In this document: positions 45,818 through 56,285 of the stretch, one piece after another
Position numbering within the stretch: the stretch's first letter is position 1
Layout of the letters: each line of letters begins with the position of its first letter
DNA from: Lichina pygmaea
Lineage: Eukaryota > Ascomycota > Lichinomycetes > Lichinales > Lichinaceae
NCBI GenBank assembly: GCA_963422465.1
Contig: OY730175.1
Coordinates: forward strand, 3,100,001 to 3,164,000
Direction: 5' to 3'
Length of the DNA: 64,000 nt
Program-made: the position numbers and the translations under genes
The notes under the pieces: generated by a model
The model's input: only the letters and a program-made list of their open reading frames with translations
Database searches by the model: none
What the model was told of the DNA's origin: nothing

Positions 45818-46119
45818 TCATTTGGTCTTGGTGCCCGGTTGGCCACGCGAAAGATCACGAGAGTAGATTACAAACATGATGACGGCAACGAGGGAAAGCC
45901 CCGCGGAAAGCAAGACGATATGTGCTGCCTCTTTGTTCGGGTACAGATTATCGCCTGGTGGCTTGAAGACGGGCTGCCTCAACCTCAAAGAGCATGGACT
46001 GTGGTACCCGGAGTGGGGTCCGGCCATCGGTATTGCCGTTCGACGCTGTCGAGGCCATTCTGGCAGAGGCCTCACTGGCGGTTGAAGCGTTTCGCCTCTC
46101 GGTCCTGTTTTTCCTGCAT
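45818..46119 (-). CDS. Small single-pass membrane protein, 74 aa, two exons
   Basis: Exon 1 is 46,119-46,076 (MQEKQDREAKRFNR), the intron is 46,075-45,999 (77 nt, GTGAGG to CAG), and exon 2 is 45,998-45,818, ending in TGA. The split phase (CA/T) gives one clean frame. The product has a basic, charged N-terminus, a Pro-containing stretch (PVFKPPGDNLYPNKEAAH), one membrane helix (about residues 43-61: IVLLSAGLSLVAVIMFVIY) and a short basic tail, so it resembles a tail-anchored or small organelle or ER subunit. I do not recognise the family. It is divergent from the glycosyltransferase gene, with 245 bp between the two starts, which suggests a shared promoter. The evidence is splice fit and composition only. 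Confidence 0.65.
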
Positions 46120-46364
46120 CTATATCTCATCTCCATCCCTTGATGGCCATGTTCTGCGGCTACGATCATTCGTCCTGAAGCCCCGAACCGTGAGCAACAG
46201 TCTCGCGAACCAGGTCCCTTACTCCGTTGCACGTGCGCAAGAGCCCGAGCCCGCTCAAATTGCTCGTCGCGACTTCGGAGGCTCTTTCGTTCTCTCCTCC
46301 TGACAGTCAAAACCCACCGTTCGCGCATTACGTACACTCTTCCTTGATCCAAGTATTGCTGAAC
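46120..46364. promoter_or_regulatory. Shared bidirectional promoter region, 245 bp
   Basis: Lies between the starts of the small membrane protein (minus) and the glycosyltransferase (plus). No clear TATA box on either side. Confidence 0.5.
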
Positions 46365-49300
46365 ATGAAGGCGTTGAAGACCTACTTCCGTCCGGTGGAG
46401 CCAGGGCAGACATCTCCAGCCCAAACTTTGAAGATACAGCAGCGTGCGAACGACCGCTCGCCTGGCCAGGTTGGAGTATATGAGCATGCGGACATTGTTG
46501 CTCTACCATCCCCGCTGGCCCATGGGACACCGCCGAGGAAAAGTTCCCAGGGATCTCGGCCCACGTCGCGGCGGTCCGCACATTTTCACCAGCCGCTGGT
46601 CGGCGGTGATCGAGATGCGCTGGCCCAGCTAAAGTCAGAGATGATGGTTGATTTCCTGGGGCAGCAGCAGACAAAGAAGATGTGGTCGACAAATCACGCA
46701 GGGGAGGGTGTCGTCCTGAAGAAAGCAAGGAGCCAGTACGTCTGCTCGCCACGTTCCTTAGAGGATCAGCCGGCTGGTCTCTTCCAGGCGGTCCGTGAGA
46801 TGAACGTCAGGGTGCGTTGCTCCTCCCCGGTTGAGGCGGCTGGATCTGTGCCGGCGCGCTCATCGATGGACAGGTTGCCTTGACCATCAACACACCGTTG
46901 ATGAGGATGATCTGCTCGCAGGAGGACGGTGGCAGCATCGTCCTCGCCGACGGACTACGGCTGCAAGTGCTACCGTCCATTTTCGACCTCCCAAGCTGCC
47001 AGAAACACCAATTCGCTGCGTTCCTCGCAGACACCGGCACGCTGGTCGTGTGGGATGACGATCCGTACCACCTCGTCGAGCGGGCCAAGAGCCTCGAGAG
47101 GCAGTTGCTCAAGATGAACTGGGGTGCCAGCATCGTCTCGGGTGAGAAGTCCGCAGAGCCTTCGGCCATCGGTGGGACCGTGCCGGAAGGCTTCTCCGAA
47201 GGTAGCATCGTGGACTCCGAGGCGGCGGCCGATAAGCCGCGGCCAACCCGATATCAAGCCCCGATCATGGTGGCCGCTACTATCGCGTTGCTGACCTCCG
47301 CGCTCGGCCTTGGCTGGCGGGAGCTAGCCAGCGAATACAGAGTCGACCCGCGGTACGGTCTCCCACGGCTGGCTCTCGTGGCGCTTGCCCCGCTACAATG
47401 CTTCCTCAGCCTGGTGGGTTGGCATGCATACGAGCCCAACTCACCCTCGACCGTTGGCTGACGGTCGGGCCCCCACAGTTTTTCATGGGTGTCGTCATCT
47501 CCGGCATCTTTCAGCTGCTGGGCCCTACGAGGCAAGTCAAGACCAACTCGAGGTGTTACTCGGCGCAGCGCCCCCGACGCCTCCGGCGTGGAATCGAGAC
47601 GTTGCCACATATCACCATCCAATGTCCGGTGTATAAAGAGGGTCTGGCCTCGGTCATCCAGCCGACCATCCTTTCGATCAAGGCCGCCATCTCGACCTAC
47701 GAGATGCAAGGGGGAAGTGCCAACATCTTCGTGAACGACGACGGCATGCAGCTCATCCCACCTGCGGAAGCACGCGAGCGGCGCGAGTTCTACGAGGAGC
47801 ATAGCATCGGCTGGGTGGCCCGTCCCGCTCACAACCCAAATCCGGCAGATGGCGAGAAGGCGTTCCTGCGGCGAGGGAAGTTCAAGAAGGTTTGTTGATG
47901 GATCATCTTGAGCATCATCCTTTGAACCGATCATCTAATACACGGCGAAGGCTTCCAATATGAACTACTCGCTCATGATCAGCAACAGGGTCGAGGAGAA
48001 GCTGCTACAGGTCCAGCGCGACCGGGACTGGGATCAGCAAAAGGAAAAGGAGGCGTATGAGCTTTGCCTCACCGAGGTTCTCGGGGAGGAGCAAGGCCGT
48101 GCCCTCGCCGACGGCAACATTCGCGTCGGCGACTACATCTTACTGAGTACGTTGGCCGTGTTCCTCTTTCGACGCCGTGGACCTGCTGACACGTGATTAT
48201 CTGCGCCGACGCAGTCGACTCGGACACGAGAGTGCCCACCGATTGTTTGATGGATGCGGCCAGCGAGATGGAACAATCGCCGGAAGTCGGCATTCTGCAG
48301 TACTCATCTGGTGTCATGCAAGTCGCGCATGACTTCTTCGAGAACGGGATTACGTAGGTCGATCGGCAGCGCCCTGCCTCGAGCGGACTCGAAGAAGGCT
48401 AAGAAGTCCCGTAGTTTCTTCACGAACCTGGTCTACAGCGCGATCCAGTACGCCTGCGCCAACGGGGACGTCGTCCCCTTCGTCGGCCACAACGCCATAC
48501 TTCGCTGGGCCGCACTGCAGCAGGTCGTCTACACGGACGAGGACGGCTACGAGAAGTTCTGGTCGGAGTCGCACGTGTCGGAGGACTTTGACATGGCCTT
48601 GCGCCTGCAATGCGTCGGGTACAGCATCCGGTTCGGCGCCTACACCGGCGAAGGCTTCAAGGAGGGCGTGTCGTTGACCGTCTACGACGAGCTCGCCCGA
48701 TGGGAGAAGTACGCGTACGGCTGCAACGAGCTCCTCTTCCACCCGATCCGGCACTGGCTCTTCCGCGGGCCGTTCACGCCGCTTTTCCGCCGCTTCCTCT
48801 CGTCCAACATGCGGGTAACGTCCAAGCTCACCATCATCTCCTACATCGGCACGTACTACGCCATCGGGGCCGCCTGGCTGTTGACGCTCGCGAACTACTT
48901 CATCATCGGCTTCCTGCAAGGTTCGGCCTACCTGAGCAAGTACTACATCGACTCGTTCAAGATCTGGTTCTCGCTCATCTGCGTCTTCAACGGCCTTGGC
49001 AACGTCTCCTTGGCCGTGTATCGGTACCGCATCGGGCAGACGAGTGTCGTTCGAGGCTGTAAGTTTCTTCTCACTACCCGGTCTCGCGCTCTCGACATCC
49101 AGGCTTGTCTGCTTGTTCGACCTCCCGCGCTGCCGCTCCTCTACTTCCAGTCGCACGACGTCCTACCCCTTGGTCTACCGCATTTTGTGCTCTGTGATAC
49201 AAGCTCTCGAAACTCGCACCCCGACTTTCTGGCCACAACGAACTTGGCTCGAATACCTCGCTTACGTTTGATAGTGATTACAAACTACAAGTGGCTTCCA

Positions 49301-49636
49301 CTGCTCACGATCTTTCTTGGTGGCATCTCCTTGCATGTGAGCCAGGCATTGCTGTGCCACATGTTCAGCATCGACATGACCTGGGGCGCAACGGCCAAGG
49401 AGGTCGACAAGTCGACAACCTTCGTCGAGGAGTGGAAGAAGCTCTTCCGCAAATTTCGAGGCACCTTTCTCTTCTGCTTCGCCGTCATCGTCCTCATGGT
49501 CGGCTTCGCCCGCATCGTGCCTCCGCTGTGGCGTATCAACGAGCACAACGCCACCATCCCGCTCGCCGTGCTTGTTGTCATGCACTTCTTGATGCCCGTG
49601 GCTCTGAATCCAGGATTGATGATGCTGCGGTGGTAA
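46365..49636 (+). CDS. Family-2 membrane glycosyltransferase, 912 aa, seven exons
   Basis: Exons: 46,365-46,811, 46,874-47,413, 47,479-47,889, 47,951-48,146, 48,215-48,353, 48,415-49,058 and 49,275-49,636. All introns are GT-AG and in phase; the last is 216 nt, a multiple of three and without a stop, so it looks coding by frame alone. Domains: a hydrophilic N-terminus (1-275), two membrane helices (about 280-298 and 313-345), the GT-A catalytic domain with CPVYKEG (378), NDD (416), the metal-binding DSD (533-535), the SEDFD base (634) and an ELARW motif (670-674) in place of QxxRW, then several C-terminal helices. It belongs to processive GT2 enzymes that make extracellular polysaccharide. 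The layout resembles the conserved fungal GT2 needed for hyphal growth on solid surfaces in Zymoseptoria and Fusarium; this match is from memory. Converges with the Kelch gene. Confidence 0.9.
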
Positions 49637-50106
49637 CCCTATCAGCAAGAGCCTGCTGATGTTTACTTAATATTCACCTTCAGCCCCGTTCTTCCTTTCC
49701 TTTCCTTCATCCCCATGACCATCTGATCGTGGCGACCTTATTCTTCAATTCGCCCACCTAGCTGGGGTTTTCGAGTCGGTTGTTTCTCCTAGAATATATA
49801 TAATACCGAGATATCGATCGGATAGTGGGATCTCTGAGCTCCGACCTCCACCCGCTGGACGCCTAGTTAGCGGAAAGCTAATCAAGCCAATCAGGCTGGC
49901 TGGCGTGGCTGGGCACCTAAAGTACACTCATCTACTCCGTACGATAGTGTCAGACAGGTTGCGCACAGCCCCCAGCATAGTGACCCTCGGAATACATTCA
50001 GTGCTCGCAAGTCGTCGATAGTATTGATGTTGGAATGACATGCGGTCATTGACGGATATACGGCTATGTAAGTGTATATACTTGTTGAAAAAGAGATTGT
50101 TGTCAG
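49637..50106. other. Convergent intergenic region, shared 3' ends
   Basis: 470 bp between the glycosyltransferase and Kelch stop codons. It is AT-richer than the genes, as expected of 3' UTRs (tatatataataccg near 49,796). No gene seen. Confidence 0.6.
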
Positions 50107-52773
50107 TTAGTCCTGGTTGATAACTCGTAGACTTCGTCGCGGGCTAAGTAGTACGCCTAGAAAGGTTGGTTCTTGTCCGGCCAATAGGTCGTCTGTGCTG
50201 GAGTGAGTAGAGCCGCCACCCTCGTCATGTCGATTAGGGTCAGAGACAACCCCTTCGACTCCGCTCGACGCTGTGGAAGCTCCGTTCAAGCTATCTCGAA
50301 GTGTGGCGGATGGATGGGACGAAGCGGCTGACGATCTGGGCAGGAATGTATGCTGCGCACTCTTGTCGTAGCCAAAAGGGGTTGCAGCGACGTGGTGGGA
50401 CATGGCCACGTGGTTCTTGTACAGGGCCAGCTGCCGGCGATAGACCCACGCGCAGAAGGCGAAGTAGCCGGCCACGATGGCGAGCACGCCGGCGACGGCG
50501 CCGGCAGCGATGGCTGCGACGTTGGGTCCTGCGTCTCGGCCCGAGCCGGCTCGGCGGCTTGGGTCGGGCTCGGCCGTCTGCGTCACGACGGTACCGCTCT
50601 GCGTCACCGTGAACAAGGCCGGTGTGCCGGTCGCGATGGGCCCCTGAGTCGCGGTCTGGACGGGCGTCGTCAAGGTGGCGCCACCGGTCTCGTCGCCGCC
50701 GATGACGGCCCGAACCGGCTCGGGCACGCGGTAGCCGTAGCTGCCGCTCAGACCGATGTGGCTGTCGTCGCCGGTTGATTTCTGCTGCGACAGCTGCTGA
50801 CCCTGCTCGTTGCTGCCCTGCAGCGCCGTGAACTGCGTCTTCCACTCGAGCTCCGAGAGATCAAAGACGTAGACGCCAGGGCTGTCACATGTGAGATCCT
50901 GGCCGACGTAGCCGCCCACAACAACCATCTGGCCGTCCCAGACATTGCAAGAGTGGCCGGCTCGGGCGGGAGGATTCGCCTGGCCGTCGGTGTCGACTTT
51001 GATCCAGCTGAAGGCTGGGATGCTCAAGATCCACATGTCGTTGTACTGGATCTGCTCCCCGTAAGGGATCAGGTTCTGACCGCCGTACATGTGCACGTTG
51101 TACGAACTGCCGTCCGCGGCGGCGACGACGACGGCGCAGGGGTTCACCCTCGTCTTGGGCGACTCGCCGCTCGTGGCCTGCTTGAACCAGCTCGAGGTGG
51201 CGATGTCGTACACATCGATGACGTTCATCTGCGTCTGCGGGCCATGTCAGCCGGTCTGGCCCATCACGGTTACCGCACCTCGGCCTCCGAACGACTCAGG
51301 AGCCAGAAGAGGGGAGGGGGCGTACAAAAGATTGGTTGGTGCCCCCGGCCAAGCCAACAATGATGCCCTGGCTGCCGAAGCCGGGGATATACTGCAATAT
51401 GCCGTCGGCGCGATTCGTGAAGCCGGCCTCGTCTTGGATACCCCCCTTGGTGATGTTGCGCCAGGCACCTTCGGGTCCCGCTCGGCCGTTCTCACCCAGC
51501 CCTTCGACGTCGTCATTCTTCACGCCGGGGAAGGTATACTCGGCGAAGGATTTCAGGTAGATGCGAGGGACCTGCTTCGACCAGCCCGGCGTCGTGTAGA
51601 AATCCAAGTGGCCGCCGAAGTACCAGCCTCGGCCCAGCTCAGGCACGCTCAAGCCGGCACCCTCGGCCGCGCGCTGAACCGACTGGCCGGCAGGCTCGGA
51701 GTGCTCCCCCGCCGAGGTCTTGGGATCGCGATGCTCTTTCCAGGTCGAAGAAGGGATGTCGTATTCCCAAAGGCTGAAGGGATCGGGAGGGTCGTCGGGG
51801 CTGTCGGAAAAGAGGCCACCGTACAGAAAGAGCGAGGTGAGAGAGTTCCACAGGTACCCGTTGGCTACAGGCGGTGGTCCTGACGGCTGTGGCTGTCCTC
51901 GAAGCGTCGGCGAACCGATCTGGAAATCGTCGGTGAGCGGTAGGACCACCAGGTTGTTATCTGAAAGAGAGCTGTCAGGAACCGATTACACGTCGGGGAT
52001 GAATCGCTACAGTAGCTGCGAAACACTAGCTGAGGCAAGGCAAGGGAGGGCGCGGTGGGGTGGGGGGGTTTCCTTACTCCAGGTGCCTTCGGTCTGGTCT
52101 GGCTCCGTTCGACTCTGACCTCCGTAGATGAAAAGGGTTCCGTTCACGATCGCAGCTTCGACGGAGCGTCAACATGGGCGACCCTCAATTCCGCCAGAGG
52201 CTTGACCTGCGACGTACATTGATGACTGAATCGAACACACGTGTCCGTCGGACTGTCGGCTCGGGCTGCCAGTCGGCGATGCGGTGACCGCCAGGAGCCT
52301 TGTATTCTGCTCCCCCTGACTGGACTTCCAGAGGGGCCGCTCGCGGTGTAGCGAGCCCTTCCTAGATGGACAGGAAGGTGCAGGCCGGGAAGGACGACAA
52401 TGAAGAAAAGAACCAGAAGTACGAGGTGTGTGACGCTCGGGAACGCGGTGGGCGAAGCCGTCGATGCCAGCGATCGGGCGCGCCGTTTCCGAAATGACAG
52501 ATGCGACGAGGCCCACCGATACCACGGCCCCCTCTTGGCAGGGACCCGGCTGCCGTCAGTGGCCAGGCGTGCGTCCTCGTCCGATGATGACGTCCCTGAG
52601 GATCCCACCGGCGTGCGCAATGGGCTGGCGGTTCTGGTACCGGACCCCGAATGACCATCCATGTCATCGCCGATGAGACCGACTTCCTTGAAGACCGAAA
52701 CCCGTCCGGCAGAGAGAGGGCTCGGGCCTGAAGGCGACGGAGCCAGCTCAGGAGCTGTCGATAAACCCTCCAT
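50107..52773 (-). CDS. Kelch-repeat membrane protein, 798 aa, four exons
   Basis: Exons: 52,773-52,218, 52,155-52,078, 51,960-51,326 and 51,234-50,107, with GT-AG introns of 62, 117 and 91 nt in phase. The N-terminal 110 residues are Ser/Pro-rich and end in basic residues, followed by a hydrophobic segment (about 114-134, THLVLLVLFFIVVLPG). From CVRFSHQSAIVNGTLFIYGG the protein is a Kelch beta-propeller (further blades at LFLYGGLFSD, NVHMYGGQN, MVVVGGYVG). A Thr-rich stalk leads to a second helix (about 662-685, AAIAAGAVAGVLAIVAGYFAF) and a Ser-rich cytosolic tail of about 110 aa. The propeller would face outside or the lumen and bind protein or carbohydrate. The ATG at 52,773 is the first in an open frame; a shorter form starting nearer the first helix is possible. 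Confidence 0.87.
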
Positions 52774-53923
52774 CTTGTGACACGCAAGCTTGTGATCAGC
52801 CTGTCGTTGTCAGGCCGGCGCTGCCATGTCGACGCCCATGATCTCCCCTTGTCTCACGTAGGAGGAGGAGGATCGCGTCGCGGACTGGAAAGGGGTTCTG
52901 GGGCGGAAGGCGCATGCCCATGGAATGATATCAAGTTCGATTGTTGGACAGTCCGTCGAGACCGCTGCTGTGGCTAGACCTCGTCCGAGGCGTCAGATGG
53001 TATGAATCCCGAGGGTAGGGTCGGAGACCGACAGCAGGGAGCCGAGGCCTGTAGCCGCCAACCGAAGGTGTGTGAGTAAATAAAGTACCGTACAGTTGTA
53101 AAGAGAATCCGGGACGCACGATACCTAATCAATGTTGCGAGGGTGATGGTGGCTTTTTCGCATCGCCCATTTCGTCCGTGCCGGTGTAGTAGCGTCTGAA
53201 AACAGGGATGCCACCCTCTGGCCAGTGCTCGCGAAAGCCAATGGCAGTGGTCGCCTCGCCTCGCTTCCCAGGCACGGTGATTCAAGCCGCTTGCTCAACT
53301 TTTTATTAAGCATGATCGTACACCGTACTTCGTACGATACATACCCGTGCCGAGGAGGTACTGCTGTACCTCCCCTCCCTTGCCAGCTCGGTCGGGACAC
53401 CCTTTCTCTGTAAGGGTGTCTACCACTGCAACGTAATATTCCACCACAACGTAATGTTTTTGTCAGAATTAATTCTACAGTTCTATAACTCCACAACACT
53501 ACGACTAAATTGAAAAGTAAGTGGTATGGTATGGTATTCCTACTCTGTTTCAGAACTAGCTACTGCTAGACTATGCTGGGAACACTGTGTAGCTGTGTAA
53601 CAAGGAAAACCTCTGGGCTCTAGAGCTGCGGGATCAAGAGAGGCCTCTAGGCTCCAGGGCCCAAAAGGCGAAAAACTTTATTGTCCCACATGTCTCTAGT
53701 GACAGTAAACTGCTGGGATAACAGTTGAACAAAAAAGGAGGTCTGTAGCAGCAGAAACCTCAAGATTCCTTATTCAGGAAGAGGAGAGGTTGTGGAGGCC
53801 ACTGGTGTTGCTGGTGTTGCTGTTGCTGGAGGTGGTGTTGCTGCGGCTGCGAAGCTGCATAGCTGTGACATTGTGATTGTACATTGGCCAGGCAGTTGTG
53901 TCCTCACCCACTCTTGTTGTTTT
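52774..53923. other. Upstream of the Kelch gene, then remnants of unknown repeat
   Basis: 52,774-53,420 looks like ordinary promoter DNA. From about 53,420 the sequence becomes AT-richer and contains Val/Gly-type GTTGCTG repeats (53,800-53,850). On the minus strand a short frame (YNHNVTAMQLRSRSN, near 53,870) may be the start of a gag gene. Nothing firm. Confidence 0.4.
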
Positions 53924-54394
53924 TGTCACGGTTCTGGCCCAGTTGCATATCTGGCACAAGTCACGCACCTTGCCGGGAAGTTCCATCTGCACTGCTGCCT
54001 GTTTGCTCTGCTATTGCCTCGTTGCATATCTGGCACAAGTCACGCACCTTGCCGGGAAGTTCCATCTGCACTGTTGCCTGTTTGCTCCGCCGTTGCCTGT
54101 GTGACGAGGCAATGGCAGAGCAGAACTCGAGCCTAACTGATTCAGTAACCTTGACCTGACTTGGCTTGAGACTTGAGACTTGGATTGATGTACAAGACGA
54201 AAGACCAGGAATGAAAAGAGAAAAGAAGAAGAGAAGAAGCTGGGGGAGTAGGAGAAGTTCTTATAGGCAGGGGATACGGCGGAGCAAACAGGCAACAGTG
54301 CAGATGGAACTTCCCGGCAAGGTGCGTGACTTGTGCCAGATATGCAACTGGGCCAGAACCGTGACAGCCTGATCCCCTGCCTATAAGAACTTCT
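53924..54394. mobile_element. Gypsy-2 LTR pieces in opposite orientation
   Basis: A plus-strand LTR start (tgtcacggttctggcccag, 53,924) with an internal partial direct repeat (53,943-53,996 and 54,023-54,075) is followed by an LTR-like unit of about 267 bp on the minus strand (54,366 to 54,100, TGTCACGG to GTCACA, with cctataagaac as TATA-like box). The two form an inverted repeat of about 90 bp. The same LTR start is at 60,205 after a gypsy pol end, which identifies the family. Broken remnants. Confidence 0.65.
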
Positions 54395-54893
54395 GGAAAC
54401 TCTTCCCAGAACCACGTTCTTCAAGGACCATCAATTTTGACAAACACCACAATTTGTCATATGTTCTGGAAAACAGCCGAGTTCCTCTCTGAAACCACCC
54501 AAACCTTAAGGTGAAAACCCATCACCTTTGAGAATCACACCTGTTTGTCAAAAGTTGTGATCTTGAATCCACGATCTTCTTCTTCAACAACCAGCAATCT
54601 ACCCACAACCAGAGAGAGAGTCTCAGGATAAGAGGAATAGTTAGAGTCTGACTGACTCTGGAGCTAGCAGAGACTTTGGCTCAAGGAAAGTCTAGATAGG
54701 GGGTCTGGTCCCTAGTCTAGGTTAATACTTCTAGCTTTGCCCAGAGCTTAGTTGGAAAAAGCTGCCCAGGAAAGTCTAGTCTTGGGGATTGGTCCCAGGA
54801 CTAGATTATTACTGCTGGGAAACCAGGTGACTCTTCTTTCTGGCAGTACTCTGCAGACAGGAAACACCCAACCAGTGCCAAACAATCTCTAAC

Positions 54894-56285
54894 ATGGCTC
54901 CCAAGAAGAAAAAACCCACCTTTTCAGAAAGTAACACCAGAGCTACACCAGCTATACTCTCCCAACCAGCTCCCAGTCTGCCTAGCACCCAGTCCAGCTC
55001 TCCTACCCCCCAACCAGCTCCCCAGAGTGACTACAAACTAGTAGACTCCTGGATCAAAACTCAACCAGTCCCAGAATCCATTCTGAAAAGCTGGGAAAAT
55101 ATCAAAAAGAACTCCTTCCCTACAGAAGCCCAGTCTAGCTCCACTGGCCTCACCAACAGAATCTTCCAGAAGCTGGAGAATATCAACAAGCGGCTGGACA
55201 AACAAGAAGCCAAGCCATCATATGCCCAGGCTGTCCAAAAATCTATTCCAGCACAAATCCCTCTACCTGCAAGAATTCTCAAAGAAGTTCTTGTACATCC
55301 TGGTATCCAGCCACCTGACATGGCTAATAGAACTCACATCCAGCTTTTCCAGGCTCTTCAAGACAGACTACCCAGCCCCTACAACAAGCAGGTCAGAGCA
55401 GTAAGGAAACTTCCTTCAGGGGATATTCTTATTAACACAGAAAGCCAAGAGACTAAAGTCTTCCTAGAGAAAAACCCTGCATGGGTATCAGCTATCTTCA
55501 CAAAGGAAGCAACCATCCAGCGCAAGAGATTCCCAGTTCTGATCCATGGAGTCAGAACAGAAGATATCCAACCTGAAGACCTGGAGAAAACCTGCCAGAT
55601 AATCCAGAACAGCAACCCATCTCTGAGCAAACAAATCACCATTCTGAGAGCCTACTGGTCTAAGAAGGCTATAGCTCAAAAGAAGCCAGTTACCTCTCTC
55701 CACCTGGATCTGGCTACCCCTGAACAAGCCAATCTTTTGATTGAGAGTGGGCTAGTGCTGGGGCACAGGATGCATGAAGCAGAACCTTTCCTGGCAGACA
55801 CAGTCATTGCACAATGTTTCAAGTGCTTTGGCTATGGGCACCAAGCACGCTTCTGCAAGAACAAAGCTGTGTGTGGTGCCTGTGGAGGCCAGCATGAAAG
55901 GAGAGCCTGCCAAGTTCCTGAACAGCTTCTCAAGCCAAAATGCTGCAACTGCAGAGGAGCTCACCCAGCCTGGGCCAGTGTCTGTCCAGTACACCAGGAA
56001 GCAGCCAAGAAGGCAAGAGAAGCATGGAACACACACCCAGGAAAATATGAGATCCCAACAGCTACTTCTGTTCCAGCTCTACAACCCCCCCCAGTTATGT
56101 CTTTCCCTCTCTCTCAGTCTCTACCAGAAGGGAAAAAACATAAAACAGCTGAGCCAAGCAGAAGCTCAGAGAGACTCAGAGGTGCACTCCCAGAAGTGCA
56201 AATTCTTTCTTCAAGATCAGCCAACTCTGGAGGAAAGCTACCAGCTAACTCCTTCAAGATCTTTGATGCTGAGATGTCTGCATGA
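54894..56285 (+). CDS. LINE A4 ORF1: zinc-knuckle RNA-binding protein, 463 aa
   Basis: Open from ATG 54,894 (MAPKKKKPTFSES). The N-terminal 110 residues are Ser/Pro/Gln-rich, the middle is conserved (KLPSGDILINTESQETK; FPVLIHGVRTEDIQPEDLE), and three complete zinc knuckles occupy about residues 308-365: CFKCFGYGHQARFC, CGACGGQHERRAC and CCNCRGAHPAWASVC. All Cys and His are present, unlike copy A1. The Lys-rich C-terminus could help nuclear entry. It likely coats the LINE RNA. Its stop overlaps the ORF2 start as ATGA (56,282-56,285), as in LINEs where ORF2 is made by re-initiation after ORF1. Confidence 0.9.
   Translation: MAPKKKKPTFSESNTRATPAILSQPAPSLPSTQSSSPTPQPAPQSDYKLVDSWIKTQPVPESILKSWENIKKNSFPTEAQSSSTGLTNRIFQKLENINKRLDKQEAKPSYAQAVQKSIPAQIPLPARILKEVLVHPGIQPPDMANRTHIQLFQALQDRLPSPYNKQVRAVRKLPSGDILINTESQETKVFLEKNPAWVSAIFTKEATIQRKRFPVLIHGVRTEDIQPEDLEKTCQIIQNSNPSLSKQITILRAYWSKKAIAQKKPVTSLHLDLATPEQANLLIESGLVLGHRMHEAEPFLADTVIAQCFKCFGYGHQARFCKNKAVCGACGGQHERRACQVPEQLLKPKCCNCRGAHPAWASVCPVHQEAAKKAREAWNTHPGKYEIPTATSVPALQPPPVMSFPLSQSLPEGKKHKTAEPSRSSERLRGALPEVQILSSRSANSGGKLPANSFKIFDAEMSA

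Noticed and set aside
48350-49156. 268-codon minus-strand frame over the glycosyltransferase
   Set aside because: A shadow of the GC-rich coding exon; the plus strand has catalytic motifs and consistent splicing.
46365-49636. Chitin synthase
   Set aside because: The QRRRW motif and chitin synthase signature blocks are absent; motifs fit a general GT2 polysaccharide synthase.
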